From Kiritimatiellia bacterium (GTDB lineage: Bacteria; Verrucomicrobiota; Kiritimatiellia; CAIQIC01; JAGNIJ01): a stretch of 45,026 bases of DNA. Location of the stretch: assembly GCA_018001225.1 (NCBI GenBank), contig JAGNIJ010000039.1, positions 1 to 45,026 on the forward strand, in the 5' to 3' direction. Positions 15,206-22,722 of this stretch are shown here, piece after piece. Every line of letters begins with the position of its first letter. Positions within the stretch are counted from its first letter, which is position 1. Under the pieces are notes generated by a model. The model worked only from the letters and a program-made list of their open reading frames with translations, searched no databases and was not told where the DNA came from. The position numbers and the translations under genes are program-made.

Positions 15206-15619
15206 ATGAAGAAACTGCTGCCGTTCCTGTTTGCCACGGGGCTCCTGTTGAGCTCCGGCTGTGCCACCGTCCTGACGAACCAGCTCCTGCAGCGCCAGGA
15301 CTCGGTTCGCGTCGAGGTCGAGGGGAAGACGGTCATGGTCGGGGTGGACCTATTCGCCCTGGACGAGATCGGCGATCATCCGTTCATCCACGGCTTTGCG
15401 GCGGTCCTCGACCTTGGCGCGGGCTACCTGGTCTACGACGCCCTGGAGGACAGCGGCGGGAGTAGCTCCACCCACAGTACCACGGCCTACACGATCCAGA
15501 CCGGCGACAACTCGCCCGTGTACTTCATGGAGAACTCCTCCGTGAACAACAACCAGAGCAGCGCGCCCGCGCCGGCCCCGGTCGAGGAAACGGCCCAGCG
15601 TGCCCGGAGAGCGCGGTGA
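15206..15619 (+). CDS. Phage-encoded lipoprotein (137 aa)
   Basis: The start at 15206 has a strong AGGAGGA site. The N-terminus MKKLLPFLFATGLLLSSGC ends in a lipobox (LSSGC, Cys 19), so the mature protein is predicted to be lipid-anchored. The rest is a small domain (VRVEVEGKTVMVGVDLFALD, AVLDLGAGYLVYDAL), then a Ser/Thr/Asn-rich strand region and a Pro/Ala tail ending in basic residues. It could be an outer-membrane spanin partner of the preceding membrane protein or a lysogen surface protein. The family is not recognised. Its TGA overlaps the GTG start of the next gene. Confidence 0.65.
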   Translation: MKKLLPFLFATGLLLSSGCATVLTNQLLQRQDSVRVEVEGKTVMVGVDLFALDEIGDHPFIHGFAAVLDLGAGYLVYDALEDSGGSSSTHSTTAYTIQTGDNSPVYFMENSSVNNNQSSAPAPAPVEETAQRARRAR

Positions 15620-15738
15620 AGATCCTTGCGGTCATCCTGGCGGTGGTCCTGCTGGCCGGCTGCAAAGCGCCCGAGGGGTACGATTGGGACACCACCCCGG
15701 ACCACGACGGCGAGGAATACGTCGGGGGCGCCCCGTGA
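15616..15738 (+). CDS. Tiny lipoprotein (40 aa), GTG start
   Basis: The gene starts with GTG at 15616 in a GTGA overlap with the previous stop and ends in another GTGA overlap at 15735. The peptide begins MKILAVILAVVLLAGC, a short signal with lipobox LAGC (Cys 16), followed by an acidic 24-residue mature part (YDWDTTPDHDGEEYVGG). Size and composition match small outer-membrane lipoproteins such as Rz1-type spanins, though spanins are usually Pro-rich. The double overlap argues that it is genuinely translated. Confidence 0.65.
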   Translation: MKILAVILAVVLLAGCKAPEGYDWDTTPDHDGEEYVGGAP

Positions 15739-16652
15739 AGCTCCTGTGCATAGACAGCCAGGGCGAGCGCATCCATGCCCCGTACCGGGACCTCCTGCCC
15801 AACATCGAGATTCGCGGCACGGCCACGCCCGAGACGTGGCGGGATTCGATCTGCCACGAGCACGGCTCGCTCTGCGGCTGGCTCCTGGCGTTGCCCGCGC
15901 AGGCGGCTATCCTGGCCGGCGAGTTGGCCGAAAAGGTCGAGTTGGTCTTCTGCCGCATCTTCGACCAGAACGCCCGGTTCATCCCCAGCTCCGAGGAGCG
16001 CATCCTCGATGTAATCCGGGAAGAGCGCCCCGATATGGTCTCGCGGTCCTGGGGGCAGTGGGATCTGGACGATACACTCGGCGAGTTCTACGCGCAGGTC
16101 GAATGGGCCGACTGGGCCCAGCGCTACGCCGCGCTCCAGGCCGAGATCGGGTTCCTGGACGTGGGCGCTGCAGGCAACGACGACGATAACGACAAGGACG
16201 ATGACATCGTTTACCCGCAACGCCTCCTGGAGAACTGCTGTGTTATCGGTGCGGCGCACCGGTCCGGCAAGCCGGCGGCGTGGTCGGGCGATGGGGCCGG
16301 GGTGCTCTGCGTGATGTGGGGCGATCGCGTTTACTCGCCGGACGCCACGGGCCGCTGGCGCTTGTGGTCAGGGACCAGCGCCGCCACGCCGAAGTTTGCC
16401 GGGGCCGCGGCCCTGCGCCGGCTTCAGGCTCGCGAGCTCAAGGTCGCGGTCATGCACGAGGCCACCAAGCCGACCAAGGCGATGTACGCGAACATGACGC
16501 ATCACGCCAAGTGGGGCTTCGGCAACTGGGAGGAAGCCTGGCAGAAGTACGCGCGTCTCATGCCCACCGAGCTCATGCCGCCTTCCGCGCCGGCGGGGAT
16601 CCAGAGCCTCGTCGCGCCGATCGAGTTCTTCGAGTTCAAGCGGATAAGTTGA
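15735..16652 (+). CDS. Compact subtilisin-like serine protease (S8 family)
   Basis: Starting at the GTG in the GTGA overlap (15735), the product has 305 residues. All subtilase landmarks are readable: Asp7 in LLCIDSQG, His43 in HEHGSLCGWLLA, the oxyanion-hole Asn148 in VGAAGNDDD, and Ser215 in WSGTSAATPKFAGAAAL. An acidic DDDNDKDDD loop (149-157) may bind calcium. There is no signal peptide or propeptide, so the enzyme should be cytoplasmic or virion-associated. It is the last gene before the attachment site and is coupled to the lipoprotein genes. Possible roles are head maturation (no other protease gene is visible here), lysis, or superinfection control. The enzyme class is well supported and the role is not. 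Confidence 0.8.
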   Translation: MKLLCIDSQGERIHAPYRDLLPNIEIRGTATPETWRDSICHEHGSLCGWLLALPAQAAILAGELAEKVELVFCRIFDQNARFIPSSEERILDVIREERPDMVSRSWGQWDLDDTLGEFYAQVEWADWAQRYAALQAEIGFLDVGAAGNDDDNDKDDDIVYPQRLLENCCVIGAAHRSGKPAAWSGDGAGVLCVMWGDRVYSPDATGRWRLWSGTSAATPKFAGAAALRRLQARELKVAVMHEATKPTKAMYANMTHHAKWGFGNWEEAWQKYARLMPTELMPPSAPAGIQSLVAPIEFFEFKRIS

Positions 16653-16903
16653 ACCGACAGCAAACCAGATTTGAACTCGCGCCCTTTTGCAGATATGGCA
16701 GATGAAAGCGGCATTTTTGAACTCACCGTTTTCTGGAAAATATGTGAGGGTTATGTGATTTGCTTGACAGAAAATGACCTCGATTGCCGACGATTGCAAA
16801 ATTCATCCTGTTTCCATAAATGCAACCGTCTGCAATCGTTGTAAGAGAAATATGCAATCATCTGCAACGCAAATAGTTGCGACTTTCTAATTGGGGTGCA
16901 AAA
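16653..16903. other. Non-coding attachment-site arm region
   Basis: The region holds no gene. It is AT-richer than its surroundings and contains many copies of GATTGC/GCAATC and TGCAA words, including the direct repeat at 16821-16870 and an inverted pair GCAAC and GTTGC around 16865-16881. This arrangement beside a tRNA end is what tyrosine-integrase arm sites look like. No integrase gene is in the window. Confidence 0.5.
16821..16870. repeat. Direct repeats, candidate integrase arm sites
   Basis: TGCAACCGTCTGCAATCG (16821-16838) and TGCAATCATCTGCAACGC (16853-16870) are imperfect direct repeats 32 bp apart, about three helical turns. They lie 34 bp or more from the tRNA fragment. Two further CGATTGC words occur near 16784-16797. 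The spacing and position fit arm-type binding sites. Confidence 0.55.
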
Positions 16904-16932
16904 GGTCAGGAGTTCAAATCTCCTCGCCCCGA
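16904..16932 (+). other. tRNA 3'-end fragment, probable prophage att site
   Basis: The segment reads as the 3' end of a tRNA: variable loop GGTC, T stem AGGAG/CTCCT around TTCAAAT, acceptor strand CGCCCCG and discriminator A. There is no CCA, and no D arm or anticodon arm. It shares TTCAAATC and CGCCCCGA with tRNA-Pro at 44828 but has a different T stem, so it is not a copy of that gene. A partial tRNA end at the junction of phage genes and chromosome is the usual mark of integration into a tRNA (or tmRNA) gene. The intact gene should lie at the far left end of the element, outside the window. Confidence 0.65.
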
Positions 16933-16964
16933 CTCCTCGCTTTTTCAGGTCCCGTGGCGCGGAT

Positions 16965-17087
16965 ATGTACTTCGCCTACATCCTCTATAGTCCGTCCTCC
17001 GATCGACACTACACCGGTTAAACGCAGGGTATTCGGCAAAGGCTAGCCTTTCATGCCGCGGGCTCGACGCCCGCCACGGCCGGTAGA
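16965..17087 (+). pseudogene. GIY-YIG endonuclease-type gene remnant
   Basis: From ATG 16965 the frame reads MYFAYILYSPSSDRHYTG, the N-terminal strand pair of GIY-YIG domain proteins, then a TAA at 17019. The same frame continues after the stop with TQGIRQRLAFHAAGSTPATAGR, which fits the next GIY-YIG motif (R-x2-RL-x2-H-x-AG-x-TP-x-T). After that the similarity is lost. The gene is therefore a broken, truncated chromosomal relic next to the attachment site. A GCGGGC/GCCCGC hairpin lies within it (near 17058-17074). Confidence 0.55.
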
Positions 17088-17175
17088 GATTCGGGACGCC
17101 GCCCCGATCCCGGGGTCTGGGGATAGGCGTCACGCCCATGGCTCGATAATCGTTGCGGCGGGCGGGCTATCCTGG

Positions 17176-18525
17176 CTAGAACGAAAACGTCTCGTCGTGG
17201 ATCGCGCGGCGCGGCAGGCCCAGCTCGCGCAGATGCCCGATCACGGCCCGGCGGAAGGAGCCGGGGCCGCAGACGTAGGCCGCCGTGCGGGCGACCTCGG
17301 CCGGTTCGATGCACGCGTTCAGCAGGGCCCGGTCCACGCGCCGGCCGGCCCCCGCCGGCTCGCGCGTCAGTACCGGGACGAATCGGAACGCCGCATGGCG
17401 GCTTGCTGCCGCCTCGAAGAATCCCTCGTCGATCCGTTCTTCCCTGGCGCGCAGACTCCAGATCAGCGTTACCGGATCGGCGAGGCCGGCGGCATCCCAC
17501 TCCTTGAGGATGGACAGGAACGGCGTGATGCCGATGCCGCCGGCCACGAAGAGATACGGGCCGGCGCCGCGGGCCGGCGTGAATCGCCCGTACGGGCCGT
17601 CGCAGAGCAGCCTGGCGCCCGCGGACGCCGCCGGCAGGGCGGCCGAGTAGTCGCCGAGCGCCTTGACGGTGATGTGGAGCGTCTCGGAACCGGGGGGCGA
17701 GGAGATCGTGAACGGGTGTTCCTCCATGCCGCATGCGGGCGAGAGAATGCGGAAGAACGCAAATTGGCCGGCGCGGTGTTCGAGCTTGCTGCCGTCAGGC
17801 CTGGCGGCGCGGATTTCCACGGCGGAGTCGTTGAGCCGGCGTACGGCGGTGACACGGAATGCGCGGCGATAGCGGAAGGCCACCCTCAAGACCTTGTGAT
17901 AGAAATGCACGAGCAGCGCCACCGCCCCCCAGGCGCCCATCAGCCCGAGCCGGGCCCTTGTCTCCGCCGTCGGCGAGGCCATCAGCACGTGCGCCGTCGC
18001 CAGGGCGAGCGCCGGCGCGGTCAAGTTGTGGAAGAGCTTCAGGCGCGAGTAGTCGAAACCGAGCCGCCGCGCGCCGAACTCTCGCAGGGCGGCCACGGGC
18101 GCGATCCGGTGCAGCGGATTGCCGACCATGAAAAGGACCGTGACCAGGCTCACGGCGGAAAAAAGCCCCAGGGCGAGTATCCCGAGGGTCGTCTGGACCG
18201 TGCCGGGCGCGGAGAAGAGGTACTTGAAGACGGCGTGCGCGAAGCCGAAGGCCAGGGCCGCGCCGGCCATCCGGCCGTGAAAGACCATCACGCGGTCGTG
18301 TCCGAACAGCCGGTCGATGCCGCGAATCCGCGCGGACAGGATCAGGGTGTTGGCGAAGTAGACGTAGCTCACGATCCCGCAGAACATGCCCAGCGAGTAG
18401 CTGTGCAGGATCGAATACCAGTTGCCGGCGAAGTAGGCCTGGAGCGGCGCTGCGGGGCAGAGCACCGCCGCGCCGAGCCATAGAATCCGCTGCCATCGCT
18501 CGCCGGCCATCGGCCCGCACTCCAT
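17176..18525 (-). CDS. Ferric-reductase-type membrane flavocytochrome
   Basis: The 449-residue protein has about six transmembrane helices, then a ferredoxin-NADP reductase module. Two histidine pairs in the membrane part (His83/His97 and His166/His179, spaced 13 and 12 residues) are the bis-haem ligands of the ferric-reductase/NOX family. The FAD motif HPFTISS is at 270-276, PYGRFT at 311-316 and the NAD(P) motif GGIGITPF at 329-336, with CGPGSF near 422 and a terminal aromatic (ETFSF). It should move electrons from NAD(P)H through FAD and haem across the membrane to iron or another acceptor. The gene follows a secreted flavodoxin-like gene with a 7-bp gap, so the two are probably co-transcribed. 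Confidence 0.8.
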   Translation of the reverse strand: MECGPMAGERWQRILWLGAAVLCPAAPLQAYFAGNWYSILHSYSLGMFCGIVSYVYFANTLILSARIRGIDRLFGHDRVMVFHGRMAGAALAFGFAHAVFKYLFSAPGTVQTTLGILALGLFSAVSLVTVLFMVGNPLHRIAPVAALREFGARRLGFDYSRLKLFHNLTAPALALATAHVLMASPTAETRARLGLMGAWGAVALLVHFYHKVLRVAFRYRRAFRVTAVRRLNDSAVEIRAARPDGSKLEHRAGQFAFFRILSPACGMEEHPFTISSPPGSETLHITVKALGDYSAALPAASAGARLLCDGPYGRFTPARGAGPYLFVAGGIGITPFLSILKEWDAAGLADPVTLIWSLRAREERIDEGFFEAAASRHAAFRFVPVLTREPAGAGRRVDRALLNACIEPAEVARTAAYVCGPGSFRRAVIGHLRELGLPRRAIHDETFSF

Positions 18526-18532
18526 CCGCCCG

Positions 18533-18994
18533 CTACTTCGCGTCGGCCGAAGACAGGATCGTGCCTATCCGCGCCACGTAATCGGCGGCCAGGGCCTTGA
18601 CCCCGCTTTTGCTCGAGGCCGACGTGACCGCGTCGACGTCGGCGATCACCTTCCAGTTGCTCGTCTGCGTGGTGTGCAGGAGAATCCGGCCGGCCTGGGC
18701 CTTGTTCGCCTCCAGCCATTCCGTGATCCAGGGGCGGACCTTGGAATTCACGCCGGAGTTGGTGATGAACACCGCGTCGAAGTCCGCGGCCTTCGCTGCC
18801 AGCCCGCCCTGGGAATGCAGGACCTTGGTCACCTCGCAGCCCTGCTGCGCCAGCAACTGCTCCATCTCCTCCACGAGCGCTTCCTTGAAGTTGGTCTTCT
18901 CCCACGCGAGCAGCACCCGCTTTTTCGGGGCCTCCTGCGCCAGGACCGCTGCCGCCAGAAAAACCGTCACCCCCGCCGCGACCGCTGCTCTCAT
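18533..18994 (-). CDS. Secreted flavodoxin-like domain protein
   Basis: The start chosen is ATG 18994, 6 nt behind GGAGGAG. It gives a 153-residue precursor with a signal peptide (MRAAVAAGVTVFLAAAVLAQ). The mature part follows the flavodoxin fold: strand KKRVLLAWEKT with a helix after it, then FDAVFITNSGVNSKVRPWITEW, GRILLHTTQT, and a C-terminal helix. The usual FMN phosphate loop (T-x-T-G-x-T) is replaced by WEKTNF, so flavin binding is uncertain. It lies upstream of the flavocytochrome and may be its periplasmic redox partner. An upstream in-frame start at 19057 would mask the signal peptide and is less likely. Confidence 0.6.
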   Translation of the reverse strand: MRAAVAAGVTVFLAAAVLAQEAPKKRVLLAWEKTNFKEALVEEMEQLLAQQGCEVTKVLHSQGGLAAKAADFDAVFITNSGVNSKVRPWITEWLEANKAQAGRILLHTTQTSNWKVIADVDAVTSASSKSGVKALAADYVARIGTILSSADAK

Positions 18995-19163
18995 GCTCTC
19001 CTCCGCCGGTTGTGTCCCGCACCGCCTTATGTGCGGCACGGGGAAAGCATAGGGCAAGCCGTCCCGCGCCGCAACAGGAGAGAAGGCCCCGCGCGCGCCC
19101 GGACCAGGGCGGCCCGACCTTGCCGCCGCCCCGCCGTCCTACGGTGTTCATTTCCGAAGCCGA

Positions 19164-20528
19164 CTAGATTCTTTTCCATTGCCAGCGCCGGGACTCGAAC
19201 CATGCGACCACCATGATGCCCTGGGCGACGAAGGCCGCGGCGATGGCCCACCAGATGCCCTCCGTCGCCGGGGTCAGCACGCGCGAGAGGAACAGAGCCA
19301 GCGGCACCTGCAGGCCCCACAGGGCGAGAACCGTGATGACCATGGGCCCGAGCGTGTCGCCCGCCCCGTTCAAACCGCGGCCGAGCACGATGCCGAACCC
19401 TGCGAAGACGTAAAACGGGGACACCACGCGCAGGTAGCGCGCGCCGGTGGCGATGACTTCCTCCTGGCCGTTGAACGCGCCGATCAGCGACCTTGCGAAC
19501 AGCATGAGGGCCGCCCCCGCGAGCAGCATGAACAGCCCGTCCAGCCCCGCGGCGACCCAGACCGAACGCCGGGCCCGCTCGGGTTTCCCCGCCCCGAGGT
19601 TCTGTCCCATCATCGTTGCCGCCGCCCCGCCCAGCGCGAAGGCCGGCATCAGGATGATGAAGTGAAAACGCATGCCGATACCGTACGCGGCCACGGCCGT
19701 CGTGCCGCAGGTGGCCACGACCCACATCAGGATGACGTTCATCAGGCTCCGGGAGAGCATCTGGCCCGAGCCCGGGATGCCGATTTTCAGGATGCGCCAC
19801 GCGAGCGGGAAGTCGGGCTTCCAGTAGCGCCAGCGGGCGTGCAGCCGCGCGCTGCCGCCGAGCAGCACCCAGAGCGCGAGGGCCGCCGCGAAGGACTGCG
19901 CCAGCACCGTGGCCCACGCCGCCCCGGCCACGCCGAGGCGGGGGAAGGGGCCCGGCCCGAAAATGAGGAGCGGATCGAGCGCGATGTTCAGCACGTTGGA
20001 GGCCGCCATCACGTACATCGGCGTGTGCGCGTCGCCCGCGCCCTGCAGGGCCGCATTGCCGATGAAGAGCAGGTACACCGTGAAGCTGCCGACGAGGCAG
20101 ATGCGCAGATACATCGCGCCGTGGGCGGCCACGTCGGCGTCCGCGCCCATCACGTGCAGCAGCGGTTCAGCGACAAACCACCCGACGATACCCGACAGGC
20201 CCCCGAGGATCAGTGACAGGAAGAGCGACTGGCCTGCCGCGGAACTGGCCTCGTCCGGCCGTCCCGCGCCGACCGCGCGCGCCACGAGGGCCAGCGTGCC
20301 CGTCGAGAGGCCCATCAGCATGGGGTAGAGCAGCATCAGGATCGTGCCGGCCATCGCCACCGAGGCGACGGCCACGGGACCGAGCCGGCCGACCCAGAAG
20401 AGGTCGATCAGGCTCTGCACGTTCTGGAGCAGGGCGCCCACCAGCATGGGCATGGAAAGGCCCAGGATGGCCGGCAGGATGCGCCCGCCGGTGATCTGCT
20501 CGGGATAAACTCGTTTTAAAAAAGCCAT
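19164..20528 (-). CDS. MATE family multidrug/Na+ exporter
   Basis: The start at ATG 20528 (MAFLKRVYPEQ) gives 454 residues, the usual MATE length, with twelve hydrophobic helices in two related halves. Characteristic segments are MPMLVGALLQNVQSLIDLFWVGRLGP in helix 1, ALQGAGDAHTPMYVMAASNVLNIALDPLLIFG, the second-half GIPGSGQMLSRSLMNV, and GRGLNGAGDTLGPM. The protein exports organic cations or similar compounds by H+ or Na+ antiport across the inner membrane. A longer GTG start at 20567 is open but unneeded. It is followed downstream by the flavodoxin-like gene on the same strand, with 169 bp between them. Confidence 0.85.
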   Translation of the reverse strand: MAFLKRVYPEQITGGRILPAILGLSMPMLVGALLQNVQSLIDLFWVGRLGPVAVASVAMAGTILMLLYPMLMGLSTGTLALVARAVGAGRPDEASSAAGQSLFLSLILGGLSGIVGWFVAEPLLHVMGADADVAAHGAMYLRICLVGSFTVYLLFIGNAALQGAGDAHTPMYVMAASNVLNIALDPLLIFGPGPFPRLGVAGAAWATVLAQSFAAALALWVLLGGSARLHARWRYWKPDFPLAWRILKIGIPGSGQMLSRSLMNVILMWVVATCGTTAVAAYGIGMRFHFIILMPAFALGGAAATMMGQNLGAGKPERARRSVWVAAGLDGLFMLLAGAALMLFARSLIGAFNGQEEVIATGARYLRVVSPFYVFAGFGIVLGRGLNGAGDTLGPMVITVLALWGLQVPLALFLSRVLTPATEGIWWAIAAAFVAQGIMVVAWFESRRWQWKRI

Positions 20529-20618
20529 GCCGTGCGCGGCCTCGCTAAAGGAGAAGTCATACTGCACGAGCCGGCGGCAAAGTCAAAGGGAACCGCCGAT
20601 CATGTTGGGGCTGAACAA

Positions 20619-20708
20619 CAGGCTCGTAGCGCCTGCTGTACCGCGGGCGTCCGTTGAAAGTACAGCGGGGGCTACGACCCCGCTGCGACTCTTGCCAAAA
20701 AGCGTCAA
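20619..20708. repeat. REP-like double hairpin (copy A)
   Basis: Two hairpins carry the same 7-nt loop in opposite orientation: CAGGC-TCGTAGC-GCCTG (20619-20635) and CAGCGGGG-GCTACGA-CCCCGCTG (20663-20685). Each is flanked by GTAC/GTACAGC. The stems differ (AGGC/GCCT versus GGGG/CCCC) but stay paired. A related copy lies at 35937-35983. It sits between the ABC exporter and MATE genes. Confidence 0.65.
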
Positions 20709-20726
20709 GGCGCGAACGGCTGCCGG

Positions 20727-22481
20727 TCACGACTGGAACCGGCGGAGGCGGGCAAATTCGCCGTCCCGCGCCATCAGTTCGTCCGGCGTGCCGAGTTCGA
20801 CCAGCCGGCCCTGTTTCAGCACGGCGATCCGGTGGGCATGGCGGATCGTCGAAAGCCGGTGCGCGACGATGAAGGTCGTCCGGTCGAGGATCAGGCGTTG
20901 GAGCGCTTCCTGAACCAGGCTCTCGGAGGCTGCGTCCAGGGAAGAGGTGGCCTCGTCGAGCACGATGACGCGCGGGTTGCGGATCATCGCCCGCGCGATG
21001 GACACCCGCTGGCGCTCGCCGCCCGAGAGCCGGGCGCCGCGCTCGCCGACCCGGGTGTCCAGGCCCTCGGCGAGGCGGGAGACGAGCCCGCGCAGGTTGG
21101 CGGCCTCGATCACCCGCTGCACCTCCTCCTCGCGAGGCTCGCGGAGTCCGTAGGTGATGTTGTCGCGGATCGAGCCGGAGAACAGGACCGTCTGCTGGGG
21201 CACCACGGCCAGGAACCGGCGGTAGGTGCGCAGGTCCAGTTCTTCCATGGGCTGCCCGTCCAGAAGGATCCGGCCGGAGGTCGGGCGATGGAACCCGATG
21301 AGCAGACCCATCAGCGTGCTCTTTCCCGCGCCGGATTCGCCCACCACGGCCAACGTTTCCCCGGGCTTGACCTCCAACGAGAAATCATCCAGCGCGTGAA
21401 ACGCACCGGAGGGGTAGGCAAAACAGACGTGTTCGAAGGTGAAAGCGCCCTGCACGTTCTCGACCGGCTTCTTGCCCTCGTTGCGCTCGATGTCCTGCGA
21501 TTCCAGCACCTCCCCGATAGAACGGACCGACTCCAGGCCGCGCGCGATCATGGGATAGCTGTTCAGGAGCATGTTCACCGAGCCTAGGATCATCATGAAA
21601 TACGACGAATACATCGTGACCTCGCCCGGCGTGATCCGGCCCCGAAACGCCAGGTGCCCGGCGACCATCAGGCTCAAGAGCACGGGCACCTGGAAGGAGA
21701 CCCAGGCCACGGAGCCGAACAGGGCGTTGAGGGTGTCCAGGCGCAGCCCGCTTTCCCGCACTCCCGCCAGGTGCGTTTCGATCGCGGCGATCTCATATTC
21801 CTCCGCGCCGTGCGCCCGGGTAATCGGGATCATGGAAATCATCTCCGCGACACGGGCGGACATCGCCTCGATCCGGGTGCGAAAACCCTTGTTCAGGTCG
21901 CGAAGGCGGCTGCGGAAAAAGCGCATGACGACGGCGGCGACCGGGATCGTCACAAAGTAGAACAGCGCCATGGCGGGGGCGCGGTTCCAGAAGGTTACGC
22001 CGATGGCAAAAGCGATGCTGGTGAGGCCGTTCAACAGCATCACGAAGCAGTACCGGCACAATCCTTCCACGGCTTCGACATCGCGGAGCATCTTGGCCTG
22101 CATGGCCCCGGTATGCGTGCGGTCGTGGAACGCGATGGAGAGCTGCTGCAAGCGTTGGGTCAGGGCGCCGCGCAGTTCTTTTTCCACGCGGCGGATCACC
22201 CGGCTCAACTGGGTTACGTGGATCAGTTCGAAGGGGATGTTCTGGACCAGCAGGGCCAGCATGATAGCCCCATCCATCCAGAGCCGACGCAGATCGTGCT
22301 TTTCCGGCAGGGCGACGACATCGATGACGTCCGCCATGACGATCGGCAGAATCCAGACCGGCGAATGCTTGATCACGAAGCAAATCGCCGAAAGCGCCAG
22401 ACGCCAGGCCTCCGGTCGCAGCAAGGCCCACAAAGTGTCCAAAGCCTGCCTGGATATACGCGGTTGGTCCGAGCGGTTCAT
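20727..22481 (-). CDS. ABC exporter, fused membrane and ATPase domains
   Basis: From ATG 22481 the protein has 584 residues, a typical half-exporter. Six transmembrane helices occupy about 1-310, and an ATPase domain the rest: Walker A GESGAGKST (about 376), Q-loop VPQQTVLF, signature LSGGERQR (about 479), Walker B VIVLDEATSS and H-loop VAHRLS. It acts as a homo- or heterodimer exporting a lipid, peptide or drug, and the substrate cannot be told. The next genes downstream on the same strand encode the MATE exporter. The IS element lies just upstream of its promoter region. Confidence 0.85.
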   Translation of the reverse strand: MNRSDQPRISRQALDTLWALLRPEAWRLALSAICFVIKHSPVWILPIVMADVIDVVALPEKHDLRRLWMDGAIMLALLVQNIPFELIHVTQLSRVIRRVEKELRGALTQRLQQLSIAFHDRTHTGAMQAKMLRDVEAVEGLCRYCFVMLLNGLTSIAFAIGVTFWNRAPAMALFYFVTIPVAAVVMRFFRSRLRDLNKGFRTRIEAMSARVAEMISMIPITRAHGAEEYEIAAIETHLAGVRESGLRLDTLNALFGSVAWVSFQVPVLLSLMVAGHLAFRGRITPGEVTMYSSYFMMILGSVNMLLNSYPMIARGLESVRSIGEVLESQDIERNEGKKPVENVQGAFTFEHVCFAYPSGAFHALDDFSLEVKPGETLAVVGESGAGKSTLMGLLIGFHRPTSGRILLDGQPMEELDLRTYRRFLAVVPQQTVLFSGSIRDNITYGLREPREEEVQRVIEAANLRGLVSRLAEGLDTRVGERGARLSGGERQRVSIARAMIRNPRVIVLDEATSSLDAASESLVQEALQRLILDRTTFIVAHRLSTIRHAHRIAVLKQGRLVELGTPDELMARDGEFARLRRFQS

Positions 22482-22722
22482 ATGGGTTCCGGCAGGGGGG
22501 ATTCGAGCGGAAAGCCGTCGCGTTGGCAAGTCGCATGAATCGGGAACTGCAGAAAACAGGGTAGGGGGTCGGGTTGCAGTGCCTTGGCGCAGAGCCCGCC
22601 CCCCTGCTGGCTTGCCGGAAGGCGCTGGAGCTTGTCAAAGTACGGACAATTACACGACAGTCTCAAATGAAGTCATTCGATATGGTTATGAATCTGACCT
22701 GACCCCCGATTCCGGACCACTT

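Noticed and set aside
16892..16932. Complete tRNA gene
   Set aside because: Only the variable loop, T arm and acceptor 3' strand are present. There is no room for D and anticodon arms between the GGGG at 16893 and the T arm.
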